A DNA stretch of 64,000 bases from assembly GCF_013401555.1 (NCBI RefSeq), contig NZ_CP058552.1, positions 62,001 through 126,000 on the forward strand. The letters run 5' to 3'. Below, one piece after another: positions 17,296 through 26,580 of the stretch (the first letter of the stretch is position 1; the number at the start of each line of letters is the position of its first letter). The translations under genes were made by a program, and so were the position numbers. The notes beneath the pieces were generated by a model. It was not told the DNA's origin. It did no database searches and worked only from the letters and a program-made list of their open reading frames with translations. The DNA comes from Paenibacillus sp. E222 (GTDB lineage: Bacteria; Bacillota; Bacilli; Paenibacillales; Paenibacillaceae).

Positions 17296-20200
17296 CTACT
17301 TCTCGAACCGGAACCAGCCAAAGTCAAACTGACTACCCGGCAGGAAAATAAAGGTCACCTTCTGCACACCTTTAACTTGCTCAAGCTCAAACACCCGCTC
17401 CTCATATCCATCGGACTGTGTGAATTCGACCAGCTGATTGCTCTGTCCGTCCTCACCTGCAAAGCGGATATGAATCGTGTTTTTATCAATCGGCGAACGT
17501 CCATAGATCACAAGCTTGGACGAGCCGTCTGCCGTGAAGTCCATATTTTCAAACTCCAGCGACACATTGTTCCCGATCCCCTCAACATGATCACCCTCGA
17601 TCTTGAATGTATCCCCGTAGAGATGATCGCATGATGCAGCCGTATTCTGCTCAAATGCCCGGCTTTGGCGCTCGAACGAGAAGCCTTTGATATGAATCTT
17701 CTGCTTCAGTACAAAACAGATCGATGTAATCCCGCTCAGCCGCTTGGACAGATGATACGTCTCTTCCTGATATACATTCCATCTGGATTCTTTGTCATAC
17801 ACCACATCTGCCAGCAGTGTACTTCCCTCTTCATCCGGCATGCCTTCCCAGATCTGAATGAAGTACTCTTCACTGGACAGCGCAAAGATTGGAATCGTAA
17901 TGGTGTCAGATCCATAAGGCCCGAAGTCAATGTTGCGGAAGCCCACATGTGTCTCCCCGTCCCGGCTTGTCGCTACCCCGCGTTCATTGCCGTTGCCGAC
18001 ATCCCCTTTGGTGTAATCGTACAGCCCGCCAGTAATAAAGCCGTATGGATCTTTGTAAGCCGTACCTAGACCTGTTGCTTTGAACTCCAGTTGGGAAATC
18101 AGTTTCGTTTTATCGGTACCGTTACTGCTCGTCGCACGAAGACGGAATTCCCCATCGCCCAGAGCGGATACGTTGACTTCCAGACCGTTGGCTTCGACCT
18201 TGGCAATGTTGGATTCGATACCTGCGTCGTTCACAACTGCCCACTCAATATCCCGATAGGATGTGTTCTCCGGATACAGCTTGGCTTTCACCGTCATCTC
18301 CTGTTTCGATTCATCGAATAGCTGTCCACCTTCGCTGACAATCTCGATTTTTCGCAAAGGAATCTCCTGCACGTGGCCCGTCAGAACCGGACGTTCTGTA
18401 TTACTCATGAGTACGATATGCTCCTGACCTGCAGCGGCCTCGGAATCACCTAAGGTACGATCTCCTGCGCCTGCAACAGCTCGTGATTCGAACTCGGCAG
18501 CTGCACTTTCCAACCCTTCCGAAGTCACCTCGATGCGTACCGTTCCCGATTCGTTCGTTGCCCCGATGATTGCCATCAGCTTGCCGCTGAACAGCCTTCT
18601 GCTCAGTCCTTTATATGGATCATAGTCCGTGCTGTCCCCGTTATCGAGACCCAACAGACGACCTGCACCTGTCACTTGGACCTGCACACGGTTGTTTGCA
18701 TTTTGCACGGGATTGCCCGCTTCATCTTCCACTTGGATTTCCACGAAAATAAGATCCGTACCGTCCGCTTGCAGCTGCTCCCGATCGGCTTGCAGACGAA
18801 TCTTCTTCGCATCTGTATAGGATCGTTGCACATCCGTTGCAATTACGTTGCCGTTCTCATCATAAGCGATCGCTTTGAGCTCGCCTTCTTCATATGGCAC
18901 TTTCCACCAGCCTGCCAACTGGGTTCCCTTTGCATGGTCGATATCATGCGTGCCGATTGTCTTGCCATTCAGCTGCAATTCAATTTTCGGCGCATTACTG
19001 CACACGCGTACATCGATCAGCTGACCCGGGCTGAAATCCCAGTAAGGGAACAGGTGAACCATCGGGCTTTTCTTGTAATCCGTCCAGGCCGCTTGGTAGA
19101 TATAATAGGAATCCTTCGGGAACGTTGCTGTATCCAGCTGTCCAAAATACGAATTCTTCGTATGATACGGTGTTGGTTCTCCAATATAATCGAATCCCGT
19201 CCACAGGAACTGCCCCAAGGAATACGGCGTATCTCGTTCCGCCAAAATGCAATATTCTGCTGACTTTGCGCCCCAGCTTGTTGTACTGTTACCCAAAGCT
19301 GAGCACTGCTCGTCATCGTCGGCCAGAATGGATTGCTCGAACGGGAAGTGATAGATCCCACGGCTCTGCACCACAGACGACGTTTCACTACCATAGATAA
19401 TCCAGTCCGGATGTTCTTCGTGATGTTTGTCGTAGTATTTTTCCGCGTAGTTATAACCTGCGAGCTTCACGATATCGGCGCATTTTTGTGCGTTTTCCCA
19501 CGGCATGTAGTTCGAACCGATCGTCACGCCTGCATTCCCTTTTGGATCGAATTCCAGTACATACTCCATCAGCATCCGGGTTACTTCTTGGCCCCTCTCA
19601 TCCGCATGAGTGTCGTAAATTTCGTTACCGATACTCCACATGATCAGACTTGCATGGTTACGATCACGCTTGACCCAGCTCTTCACATCAGAATATGCCC
19701 ACTCCGGGAAAAATCTCGCATAATCGTAAGGGGTTTTGGCTCTCTCCCACATATCAAACGCTTCCGAAACGATCAGCATACCCATCTCATCCGCAAGTTC
19801 CATGAATTCTTTGGCAGGCATGTTATGAGCGGTCCGGATGGCATTGACGCCCATTTCCTTCAACAGAGTAAATCTTCTGCGCAGCGCCGTCAGGTTAAAA
19901 GCAGCCCCGAGCGCCCCGAGATCATGGTGTTCACACACACCGTTCAGCTTCATCTTGACCCCATTCAGGTGGAATCCTTCGTTTGCATCCAACTTGATAT
20001 CCCTGAAACCAATCCGCTGTGTGGCGGTCTCGATCGTCTCATAGCCCTGCTCACCTGTAGCTACTTGTAGTTCCGTTACCAGATCATACAGATTCGGTTC
20101 ATCCGGGCTCCATAACTTCGGAAGATCGACCGTCAGCTTTTGGCTGTTGGATTGTATCTCTCCATGTCCGGCGTCTTGACCCGCTGTAGCTGTAACGTCC

Positions 20201-20775
20201 TCTTTGCTGGATACGATCTGATTACCCTGATACCAAATCGTGTGCACAAGTTGTGCGTTCTGATTGAGACTCAGCTCTGTATCCACCTCAACCTGCCAGC
20301 CTTCTGTCTGCTGCTGAATCGATACATAGGTACCGTCTGTGACAATATGATTCCGATCTCTCGTTTTGAGCCACACATTGCGATAAATGCCAGCCCCCGA
20401 ATACCATCTGCTGTTGGGACTCTGATGCACAACCTTGACTACAATTTCATTGTCACCTTCCACCAAAGCACTCGTGATCTCATGCTCAAAAGCCGAATAA
20501 CCGTACTTCCACTCCCCCACAAGCTGACCGTTTACATATACGAAAGAATCCATATACACCCCGTCAAAGCAAAGCAGAAGCTGCTGCTCATCCTTCGTAT
20601 ACGGGAATGTCTTGCGATACCATCCGATGCTATCCTCATACAGATCGAGCGTATTATAGATCAGCCAATCATGAGGAAGCTCAACCGGTTCAAACGTTAA
20701 CCCCGCAGGCTCCGTAACCTCCAGCTTACTTTTCGCAAATTGCCATCCATCCGTAAAAAGCTTTTTCTGATTCAT
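17296..20775 (-). CDS. Glycoside hydrolase family 2 (beta-galactosidase-like), multidomain
   Basis: 1159 residues from ATG 20775; a GTG 12 nt upstream is possible, ribosome site weak either way. The sugar-binding domain (~1-140, HDWLIYNTLDLYEDSIGWYRK) and Ig-like domain precede the TIM barrel (~265-580) with acid/base WSIGNE385 and nucleophile GSE464TSS. Behind come Ig-like/DUF4982-type domains (~610-900) and two carbohydrate-binding-like modules (~905-1159) with repeated FxxIDFGxxGSD / FENMDFTADGSS motifs. There is no signal peptide, so it acts in the cytoplasm or leaves by another route. It releases non-reducing beta-linked sugars (galactose, glucuronate or mannose cannot be separated). A palindrome at 20837-20850 is the likely operator. 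Confidence 0.9.
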   Translation of the reverse strand: MNQKKLFTDGWQFAKSKLEVTEPAGLTFEPVELPHDWLIYNTLDLYEDSIGWYRKTFPYTKDEQQLLLCFDGVYMDSFVYVNGQLVGEWKYGYSAFEHEITSALVEGDNEIVVKVVHQSPNSRWYSGAGIYRNVWLKTRDRNHIVTDGTYVSIQQQTEGWQVEVDTELSLNQNAQLVHTIWYQGNQIVSSKEDVTATAGQDAGHGEIQSNSQKLTVDLPKLWSPDEPNLYDLVTELQVATGEQGYETIETATQRIGFRDIKLDANEGFHLNGVKMKLNGVCEHHDLGALGAAFNLTALRRRFTLLKEMGVNAIRTAHNMPAKEFMELADEMGMLIVSEAFDMWERAKTPYDYARFFPEWAYSDVKSWVKRDRNHASLIMWSIGNEIYDTHADERGQEVTRMLMEYVLEFDPKGNAGVTIGSNYMPWENAQKCADIVKLAGYNYAEKYYDKHHEEHPDWIIYGSETSSVVQSRGIYHFPFEQSILADDDEQCSALGNSTTSWGAKSAEYCILAERDTPYSLGQFLWTGFDYIGEPTPYHTKNSYFGQLDTATFPKDSYYIYQAAWTDYKKSPMVHLFPYWDFSPGQLIDVRVCSNAPKIELQLNGKTIGTHDIDHAKGTQLAGWWKVPYEEGELKAIAYDENGNVIATDVQRSYTDAKKIRLQADREQLQADGTDLIFVEIQVEDEAGNPVQNANNRVQVQVTGAGRLLGLDNGDSTDYDPYKGLSRRLFSGKLMAIIGATNESGTVRIEVTSEGLESAAAEFESRAVAGAGDRTLGDSEAAAGQEHIVLMSNTERPVLTGHVQEIPLRKIEIVSEGGQLFDESKQEMTVKAKLYPENTSYRDIEWAVVNDAGIESNIAKVEANGLEVNVSALGDGEFRLRATSSNGTDKTKLISQLEFKATGLGTAYKDPYGFITGGLYDYTKGDVGNGNERGVATSRDGETHVGFRNIDFGPYGSDTITIPIFALSSEEYFIQIWEGMPDEEGSTLLADVVYDKESRWNVYQEETYHLSKRLSGITSICFVLKQKIHIKGFSFERQSRAFEQNTAASCDHLYGDTFKIEGDHVEGIGNNVSLEFENMDFTADGSSKLVIYGRSPIDKNTIHIRFAGEDGQSNQLVEFTQSDGYEERVFELEQVKGVQKVTFIFLPGSQFDFGWFRFEK

Positions 20776-20836
20776 CTCAGCTCTCACTTTCTGTGTGTAT
20801 TATGATTGCGGTTACAAACAACAATAGACTACGTAC

Positions 20837-20850
20837 CGAAAACCTTTTCG
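20837..20850. promoter_or_regulatory. Candidate LacI/CcpA-type operator of the GH2 gene
   Basis: CGAAAA-CC-TTTTCG, an inverted repeat 62 bp ahead of the GH2 start. Its arms resemble cre and LacI-family half sites, but the centre is CC instead of CG. Confidence 0.45.
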
Positions 20851-20939
20851 AAAATAATTTGGTGAGACAATAACACTTGACCCGATTATACCATCTGACC
20901 GCCTCTGTACGTCACTTTTTGAACAGATTGAAGAAAAAA

Positions 20940-20969
20940 GGGCCCGCTTTAGATTTCCAAGTCGGGACC
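20940..20969 (-). terminator. Terminator of the epoxide hydrolase gene
   Basis: GG-CCCG-TT arm pairs with AA-CGGG-CC arm with two mismatches; CCTTTTTTC follows on the minus strand. Confidence 0.6.
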
Positions 20970-20998
20970 TTACGAATTCTACCAAATATATAACTGCA

Positions 20999-22156
20999 TT
21001 AATTATTCATAGCTCGAATCGGTCTGTAGAATGCCCGAATATCATCTGCCAGCAACTCCGGTTCTTCCAAAGCCGTAAAATGCCCTCCACTTGGCATGGA
21101 CGTCCAACGCGTTACGTTCAGGTTTTGCATCGCCCAAGACTTGGGCGGCAGCACGATATCCGCAGGAAATATGGCAATGCCTGTCGGAACATCTATCCGT
21201 CCCAATGGTGGCAAGGAATGTGAATTTTCGTAATACATACGTGTGGATGATCCTATCGTGTTTGTAACCCAATAGATCATAATATGAGTCAGCAATTCAT
21301 CCTTGCTAAATAGTTGATTAAGGTCGCCTTTACAGTCGCTCCAAGCACGAAATTTCTCAATGATCCAAGCGGCCAAACCTACTGGGGAATCGGAAAGTCC
21401 ATACGCAAGTGTCTGAGGTTTGGTTGATTGAATGGACATATAACCCCCCTCTTGTGAAATCCAGGTTGAAGCATTTTTCTTGTACTCTCGCTCTTCCTCT
21501 GAGCGTTCTCCTTCATCCTGGGAAGATAAGAGATCTCTTATGATACCAATATCCGTTAAGTGGATTCCAACTAGAAGTTCAGGATTATTCGATGCCAGAT
21601 AACGTGTAACGCCAGAGCCAATATCTCCACCTGCAGCAGCAAATTTGCTGTAGCCTAATTCTTTGGTCATTAGTTTGGCCCACATCTGGGAGACACCAGA
21701 GTTGTTGATTCCAGGTTGGTCAGGGCGACTAGAGAATCCAAATCCAGGCAGTGAAGGCACAATGACATCAAAAGAGTCCTCCGGATTACCTCCATGACTC
21801 GCGGGATCGGTCAGGAGAGGGATAATCTTTTGATAACGAAGATAGCTATCGGGCCAGCCATGGGTAAGAATAATCGGCAGAGGGTTAGGCCCTTTACCAC
21901 GTTCATGTACGAAGTGCACATCCACCCCATCCAACTGGCAACGAAACTGGGAAAATTGATTCAACCTGGACTCTTGTGCTCGCCAGTCATAATGATCTCT
22001 CCAATAAGAGACAAGTGATTTTAAATAACTAATATCTGTTCCTCGCTCCCAGCCGGAATCTACAAATTGATCTGGCCAACGGATGTGATGCAGCCGATAT
22101 TGCAAATCGTCCAGAATCTCATCGGAGACATGAATATGAAAACGTTCAACAGTCAT
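20999..22156 (-). CDS. Epoxide hydrolase (alpha/beta hydrolase, EHN domain)
   Basis: 385 residues from ATG 22156 (GGAGG eight bases ahead). The N-terminal EHN segment (~1-105: RLHHIRWPDQ, YWRDHYDWRAQE) leads into an alpha/beta hydrolase fold. It shows the oxyanion motif HGWP (~99-102), nucleophile GGD178IGSG, and C-terminal GGHFTALEEPELLADDIRAF carrying the catalytic histidine. This is the plan of microsomal/juvenile-hormone-type epoxide hydrolases, which open epoxides with water through an aspartyl ester. Cytoplasmic, monocistronic. Confidence 0.9.
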   Translation of the reverse strand: MTVERFHIHVSDEILDDLQYRLHHIRWPDQFVDSGWERGTDISYLKSLVSYWRDHYDWRAQESRLNQFSQFRCQLDGVDVHFVHERGKGPNPLPIILTHGWPDSYLRYQKIIPLLTDPASHGGNPEDSFDVIVPSLPGFGFSSRPDQPGINNSGVSQMWAKLMTKELGYSKFAAAGGDIGSGVTRYLASNNPELLVGIHLTDIGIIRDLLSSQDEGERSEEEREYKKNASTWISQEGGYMSIQSTKPQTLAYGLSDSPVGLAAWIIEKFRAWSDCKGDLNQLFSKDELLTHIMIYWVTNTIGSSTRMYYENSHSLPPLGRIDVPTGIAIFPADIVLPPKSWAMQNLNVTRWTSMPSGGHFTALEEPELLADDIRAFYRPIRAMNN

Positions 22157-22358
22157 CAAGATTTCCTCCCTTTTTGCTGATTCACAACGTTATTATATCC
22201 TTTTAAACTTGCATCTTGCACGGTTATAACTGAAGCAAACAACTTCATATTGATTCATAGATTCCATCTCTGTAAATCGATTCCTGTAATTTCTTGTCGT
22301 GCTATGTTAGATTATCCATTGGAATAATATCACATATATAGATAGGGGAAATTAGAAC

Positions 22359-22937
22359 GTGAAGAAATCATGGGTACTATCAATTATTATGAGTTTTGTT
22401 TTGCTCGGCGGGGTACTCGCACCTGCAGGGTCCTATGCCGCTGCGGCGGATGACTCAACCACTACATATTCGGATGATGCATACTCCGAGGTTGATACAA
22501 CAGAAGAAGAGCCGGAACTTACAGCCGATGAAGAGGATTTCTTGAACTACCTGGATCAACTGGATAGCGCATCTGTGTATGAGGAGAAAGCCTTCAATGC
22601 TTTGGTGGGCAGCTCATACATTACGTCTTCCAATCGCAAATCAGTTTTCCTGAAATTGACCAACACAGCGATTCCTAACTACACCAAATATGTATCTATG
22701 CTGAAGCTGATCAAGCCGCAAAATGCGGAACTGCAAAAAATTCATGCCAGCCTGATCAAAGGAAGCTACACACAGCTGGAAGGATTCCAACTGGCTAAAA
22801 AGGCTGTATCGAAAACAACGATAAACAGCGCTGTTCTGAAACAAGGTAACGCCAAAATCGATACGGGTAAGAAAAGCATTGAGAAGTATCAGAAAGAATT
22901 GTCCGCTTATGCTGATAAACTTGGGTATGAATTTTAA
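22359..22937 (+). CDS. Secreted helical protein of unknown function
   Basis: 192 residues from GTG 22359 behind AGGGGA. A classical signal peptide (KKSWVLSIIMSFVLLGGVLAP, cleavage after SYA ~27) is followed by a short acidic Ser/Thr/Asp/Glu linker (~30-55) and a ~135-residue helical domain with regular heptads (NYTKYVSMLKLIKPQNAELQ). Exported and probably soluble or wall-associated. Family not recognised. Confidence 0.75.
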   Translation: MKKSWVLSIIMSFVLLGGVLAPAGSYAAAADDSTTTYSDDAYSEVDTTEEEPELTADEEDFLNYLDQLDSASVYEEKAFNALVGSSYITSSNRKSVFLKLTNTAIPNYTKYVSMLKLIKPQNAELQKIHASLIKGSYTQLEGFQLAKKAVSKTTINSAVLKQGNAKIDTGKKSIEKYQKELSAYADKLGYEF

Positions 22938-23084
22938 AACAAAAACCCAAATTGAATGGTGACTCCAAAAATCATCCTTATCTCATAAATGAAGTGAAAG
23001 CGCAACTTGCGTTTTGAATTCGATAATTTGAGAATTAAGGAAAAAAAGTGTTTTCTTTTTCCAATTTAGTTCGTATAATAGCAC

Positions 23085-23090
23085 TATAAT
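23085..23090 (+). promoter_or_regulatory. Candidate -10 box (TATAAT) upstream of the neopullulanase gene
   Basis: Perfect TATAAT at 23085-23090, with a second at 23074-23079; no good -35 at 17 bp from either. A transcript from here would carry the hairpin at 23109-23148. Confidence 0.4.
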
Positions 23091-23108
23091 CAAAAGGCTA
23101 TGCTGCCG

Positions 23109-23148
23109 AAAGGTACAACCTCGTGAACATTGGGGTTGTGCCTTTTTT
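23109..23148 (+). terminator. Intrinsic terminator or attenuator ahead of the neopullulanase gene
   Basis: AAAGGTACAACC pairs with GGTTGTGCCTTT (one G-U), then TTTTTT. It lies 170 bp past the upstream gene but only 45 bp before the neopullulanase start and downstream of two TATAAT boxes, so it may act as an attenuator. Confidence 0.65.
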
Positions 23149-23192
23149 GCGTTTATAGCCATATTATCCATCCCAGATAAGGAGTGAATGCT

Positions 23193-24962
23193 ATGTTACT
23201 TGAAGCTATTTATCACCGTCCCAAAATGAATTGGTCCTACGTATATGACCGTTCCACCATGCACCTGAGACTCCGTTCCAAGCGGGGCGACCTGGATGCG
23301 GTTATTGCCATCATCGGGGATAAATATGCGTGGGATCGTACGGTCCTTCACCTTCCGATGCGAATCTTTGCCCGTGATGCCCTGTTCGATTATTGGGAAG
23401 TGGAAGCGCAACCACCTTACCGCAGATTGCGTTACGGCTTCCAACTGATCGAGGGAGAAGAATCGGTCTGGATGACGGAACGGGGATTCGAACAGGCTCT
23501 GCCTGATCATCCGCTGGAATTTTTCGATTTTCCATTTATGAATCCAGCAGATTTCTTCGAAACGCCTGCTTGGGTTAAGGATGCTGTGTTCTATCAGATC
23601 TTCCCTGAACGTTTTGCCAATGGTGATCCGTCGATCAGTCCAAAGAACGCTGAGCCCTGGGGTGGTGAACCGACTCCTGTCAATTTTTTCGGAGGTGATT
23701 TACAAGGCGTTTTGGACCATCTCGACCATCTGAGTGCGCTTGGCATTAACGCCATTTATTTCTGCCCAGTGTTCCAGGCTACAACCAACCATAAATACAA
23801 TACCGCAGACTACCTGAAGATCGATCCGCACTTTGGCACTAATGAGAAAATGAAGGAGCTTGTGGATGCATGCCATGCACGTGGGATACGGGTAGTTCTG
23901 GACGCGGTGTTTAACCACTCCGGCAGAGAGTTCCTTCCGTTTGCGGATGTGCTTGAAAAAGGGGCTGCTTCCCGTTATGCGGATTGGTTCCATGTCAGAG
24001 AATGGCCAGCACGTATCGAGGACGGTATTCCCACATATGATACGTTTGCCTTTGAACCCCTTATGCCCAAACTGAACACGGAGCATCCCGAGGTTAAGGA
24101 ATATTTGCTGGAGGTGGCCCGCTACTGGATTCAGGATATGGGAATCGACGGTTGGAGGCTGGATGTTGCCAATGAGGTAGACCATCAATTCTGGCGTGAA
24201 TTCCGGCAAACAGTCAAATCACTTAACCCGGATGCTTATCTGCTCGGCGAAATCTGGCATGATTCCATCATGTGGCTGCAGGGGGACCAATTCGATGCAG
24301 TCATGAACTATCCGTTCACGAATTCAGTCATGGATTACGCTGTGCTTGGCAAGCTGGACGGTCTCGGATTCGCCAACGAGGTTGGCAAACTGCTTGCTGC
24401 CTATTCACAGCCTGTAACCGAAGCGGCCTTCAACCTGCTCGGCAGTCATGACACGCCAAGACTGCTCACCCTATGTGAAGGGGATGTACGCAAAATGAAG
24501 CTGGCCGTCATTCTGCTGCTTACGTATCCAGGTGCTCCTTGTATTTACTATGGTGATGAGGTAGGACTTGATGGAGGCTATGATCCAGGTTGCCGCAAAT
24601 GTATGGAGTGGGACGAACAGAAGCAGAACAAGGATCTGCTCGATTTCTTCACCCAAGCCATTGCCCTGCGTAAACAACACGCTGCATTGCGCAGTGCGGA
24701 CATCACGATGATTTACGCGGAAGCCGGAGATCCGTGCATTGCCATCGGACGCAAGGATCAGGATAGCGGAGAACAATTCGTCCTTGTCCTGAATGCAAGT
24801 GAAGAACCGCGCAGTATGGAGCTGCCACTACATCAAGGAACTTGGCGTAATGTATTCTCAGCCACAACTCGGGAAACTCAGCAGAACAATCTGAAGCTGG
24901 ACTTGGAACCATACGGTTTCTCCCTGTTGCAGCTGGATGTCAAAGCACACGTGAAGGCATAA
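23193..24962 (+). CDS. Neopullulanase/cyclomaltodextrinase (GH13_20)
   Basis: 589 residues from ATG 23193 (GGAG eight bases ahead; the in-frame GTG at 23184 overlaps that site). A CBM34-type N-terminal domain (~1-120) precedes the GH13 barrel with D324 (DGWRLD), E353 (LGEIWH) and D420 (GSHD), and the subfamily-20 motif MPKLN at 291-295. There is no signal peptide, so it is cytoplasmic. The family hydrolyses cyclodextrins, pullulan and maltodextrins. Together with the CGTase at 29850 and the MdxEFG importer it forms a starch-to-cyclodextrin-to-maltose route. Confidence 0.92.
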   Translation: MLLEAIYHRPKMNWSYVYDRSTMHLRLRSKRGDLDAVIAIIGDKYAWDRTVLHLPMRIFARDALFDYWEVEAQPPYRRLRYGFQLIEGEESVWMTERGFEQALPDHPLEFFDFPFMNPADFFETPAWVKDAVFYQIFPERFANGDPSISPKNAEPWGGEPTPVNFFGGDLQGVLDHLDHLSALGINAIYFCPVFQATTNHKYNTADYLKIDPHFGTNEKMKELVDACHARGIRVVLDAVFNHSGREFLPFADVLEKGAASRYADWFHVREWPARIEDGIPTYDTFAFEPLMPKLNTEHPEVKEYLLEVARYWIQDMGIDGWRLDVANEVDHQFWREFRQTVKSLNPDAYLLGEIWHDSIMWLQGDQFDAVMNYPFTNSVMDYAVLGKLDGLGFANEVGKLLAAYSQPVTEAAFNLLGSHDTPRLLTLCEGDVRKMKLAVILLLTYPGAPCIYYGDEVGLDGGYDPGCRKCMEWDEQKQNKDLLDFFTQAIALRKQHAALRSADITMIYAEAGDPCIAIGRKDQDSGEQFVLVLNASEEPRSMELPLHQGTWRNVFSATTRETQQNNLKLDLEPYGFSLLQLDVKAHVKA

Positions 24963-25050
24963 CATTTACGTTAATCACAGCCCTTCTCAAAGCTTTCCTA
25001 AATCATTTGCAGCGAGAAGTTGTGTATGTTAATCTCTCAAAGTGAAAAAA

Positions 25051-25090
25051 AGGGGAACCCTCGGTGCATCATGTATCCAAAGGTTCCCCT
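25051..25090 (-). terminator. Terminator of the BtrH-ACP/AMP-ligase operon
   Basis: AGGGGAACC pairs perfectly with GGTTCCCCT over a ~22-nt loop; seven T follow on the minus strand. Confidence 0.8.
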
Positions 25091-25164
25091 CTCCTGTTAC
25101 AACTCATGATATCCCCTGCTGCATTGGCATTCATGAGTCACTTTATTCATTCGTTCATTCAGAT

Positions 25165-26580
25165 TCATTCAGTATTGTGTTCCTCCGAATGTTCCTCCTT
25201 GCTTGCCGCAACCTCATCTCGAACGGAGGAGCTTTGACCGGAATTTCTTATTTTCTTCATTCTTGGGCTTGTTAATGTATCCTGGGTGATCACGATTTTT
25301 TGCGGAATTTTGTACTGGGGCAGCTTGTCTCGGCAAAAGTCCCAGATTTGTCTGCGCAGTTCCGTAAGAGGCTGCTCACCTGTAAGTCTGACCGTGGCCT
25401 TTACCATCTGCCCCATAATTCCACTCGGCTCACCACTCACGATAGCCGTTTCAATGACTTCCATTTGCTCCAGAATACTCTCCACTTCCGCAGGATAAAC
25501 CTTACGTCCGCCTACATTAATGATCTCGGAGCGGCGACCCAAAATACGAATGTAACCATCCTCCATCTCCGCTTCATCCCCGGTCTGGAGCCAGCCATCT
25601 TCCGTGAACGGAGAAGGGGCGTTCAGATACCCGATCATGGCCGTTTTCGTTTGGATCTCTAACAGCCCGTCCACAATGCGATAACGGACTCCTCCGTCAC
25701 GAACCGTAAATAGCAATGAACCCGAATCCTTGGAGCGTGTCGGCAGAATGCCAAGCTCCGACATCCCATAAGCCTGCACCGTGCGCACATTCGGAAACTG
25801 TCTGTTCCATGCGGTAAGCATCGCCTCCGGCATAACCTCTGAACCATAGGAGACCACTTCGAGACTGGATAAATCGAATTCCCGATAGACTCCGCTAAGG
25901 AGCAGCAAATTCATGAACGTTGGTGAGACTGGCAGTGCCTGAACACGATACTTTTCAATGGTTTTGCATACTTCCAGGGGGGAGCGATCCGGTATGACAC
26001 ATAAACAGCCGCCGCTGGACAGGGATTGCAGCATTGTGTTTAACCCGCCAATGTGATCAAACATCATGAAAGGGATCGTACAGAGCGGCCGGACTTGCCG
26101 CCTGAACCCGTGCAACAGGCGATCCGCGCTGTGAACAGCAGCTTTGCTTCGTCCTGTCGATCCGGATGAGAAGATCACCAGACCTGCATTCTTTTTCTGA
26201 CTCAGCCTTGCCAATATCGGAGACCGAGAGCCTTGCACAGAGCAACGTCTGGCTATCGCTTCCCCTTCCCCAACACTCATACGCCATTCTGCCTGAGCGA
26301 GCGTTGTATACTCATTCCGTTTGGCCTCAACCAAGTGTCGATCCAGCGGAACCACAATACAATTCCGCTCCAGAAGTGCGATCAATGCCGCTGCGGCATA
26401 AGGAGAATAATCCTCTTCAAGCACAACAATCGCCTCTTCGAGCCCTTCTCTGGAAATCCACTGGCTAAAGGTCTGAATCTGATCCAATAACCAGTTATAA
26501 CTATATTGCTCGTCCTTCCATATCAACGCAGGGCGATGGTCATACGCGGCGAACCGTTCCAGAAGAAAAGTGATATTCAT
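25165..26580 (-). CDS. AMP-forming acid ligase (ANL family)
   Basis: 471 residues, short for the family. Adenylation motifs are complete: A3 FSSGSTGRSK (137-146), A5 YGMSE (271-275), A7 TGD (333-335), A8 GRRSEIINVGGRKVYP (348-363) and lysines K442/K443 in SPRMKKIRN near the end as the candidate A10 lysine. It activates a carboxylic acid as acyl-AMP. It overlaps the BtrH-ACP gene by 4 nt and has no carrier domain of its own, so the carrier fused to that protein is the obvious acceptor. Whether the acid is fatty, aryl or amino cannot be read from the sequence. Confidence 0.85.
   Translation of the reverse strand: MNITFLLERFAAYDHRPALIWKDEQYSYNWLLDQIQTFSQWISREGLEEAIVVLEEDYSPYAAAALIALLERNCIVVPLDRHLVEAKRNEYTTLAQAEWRMSVGEGEAIARRCSVQGSRSPILARLSQKKNAGLVIFSSGSTGRSKAAVHSADRLLHGFRRQVRPLCTIPFMMFDHIGGLNTMLQSLSSGGCLCVIPDRSPLEVCKTIEKYRVQALPVSPTFMNLLLLSGVYREFDLSSLEVVSYGSEVMPEAMLTAWNRQFPNVRTVQAYGMSELGILPTRSKDSGSLLFTVRDGGVRYRIVDGLLEIQTKTAMIGYLNAPSPFTEDGWLQTGDEAEMEDGYIRILGRRSEIINVGGRKVYPAEVESILEQMEVIETAIVSGEPSGIMGQMVKATVRLTGEQPLTELRRQIWDFCRDKLPQYKIPQKIVITQDTLTSPRMKKIRNSGQSSSVRDEVAASKEEHSEEHNTE

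Noticed and set aside
19333..20070. Plus-strand frame of ~245 codons inside the GH2 gene
   Set aside because: It is antisense to the catalytic barrel; composition is shadow-like (His/Arg/Ile-rich) and there is no ribosome site.
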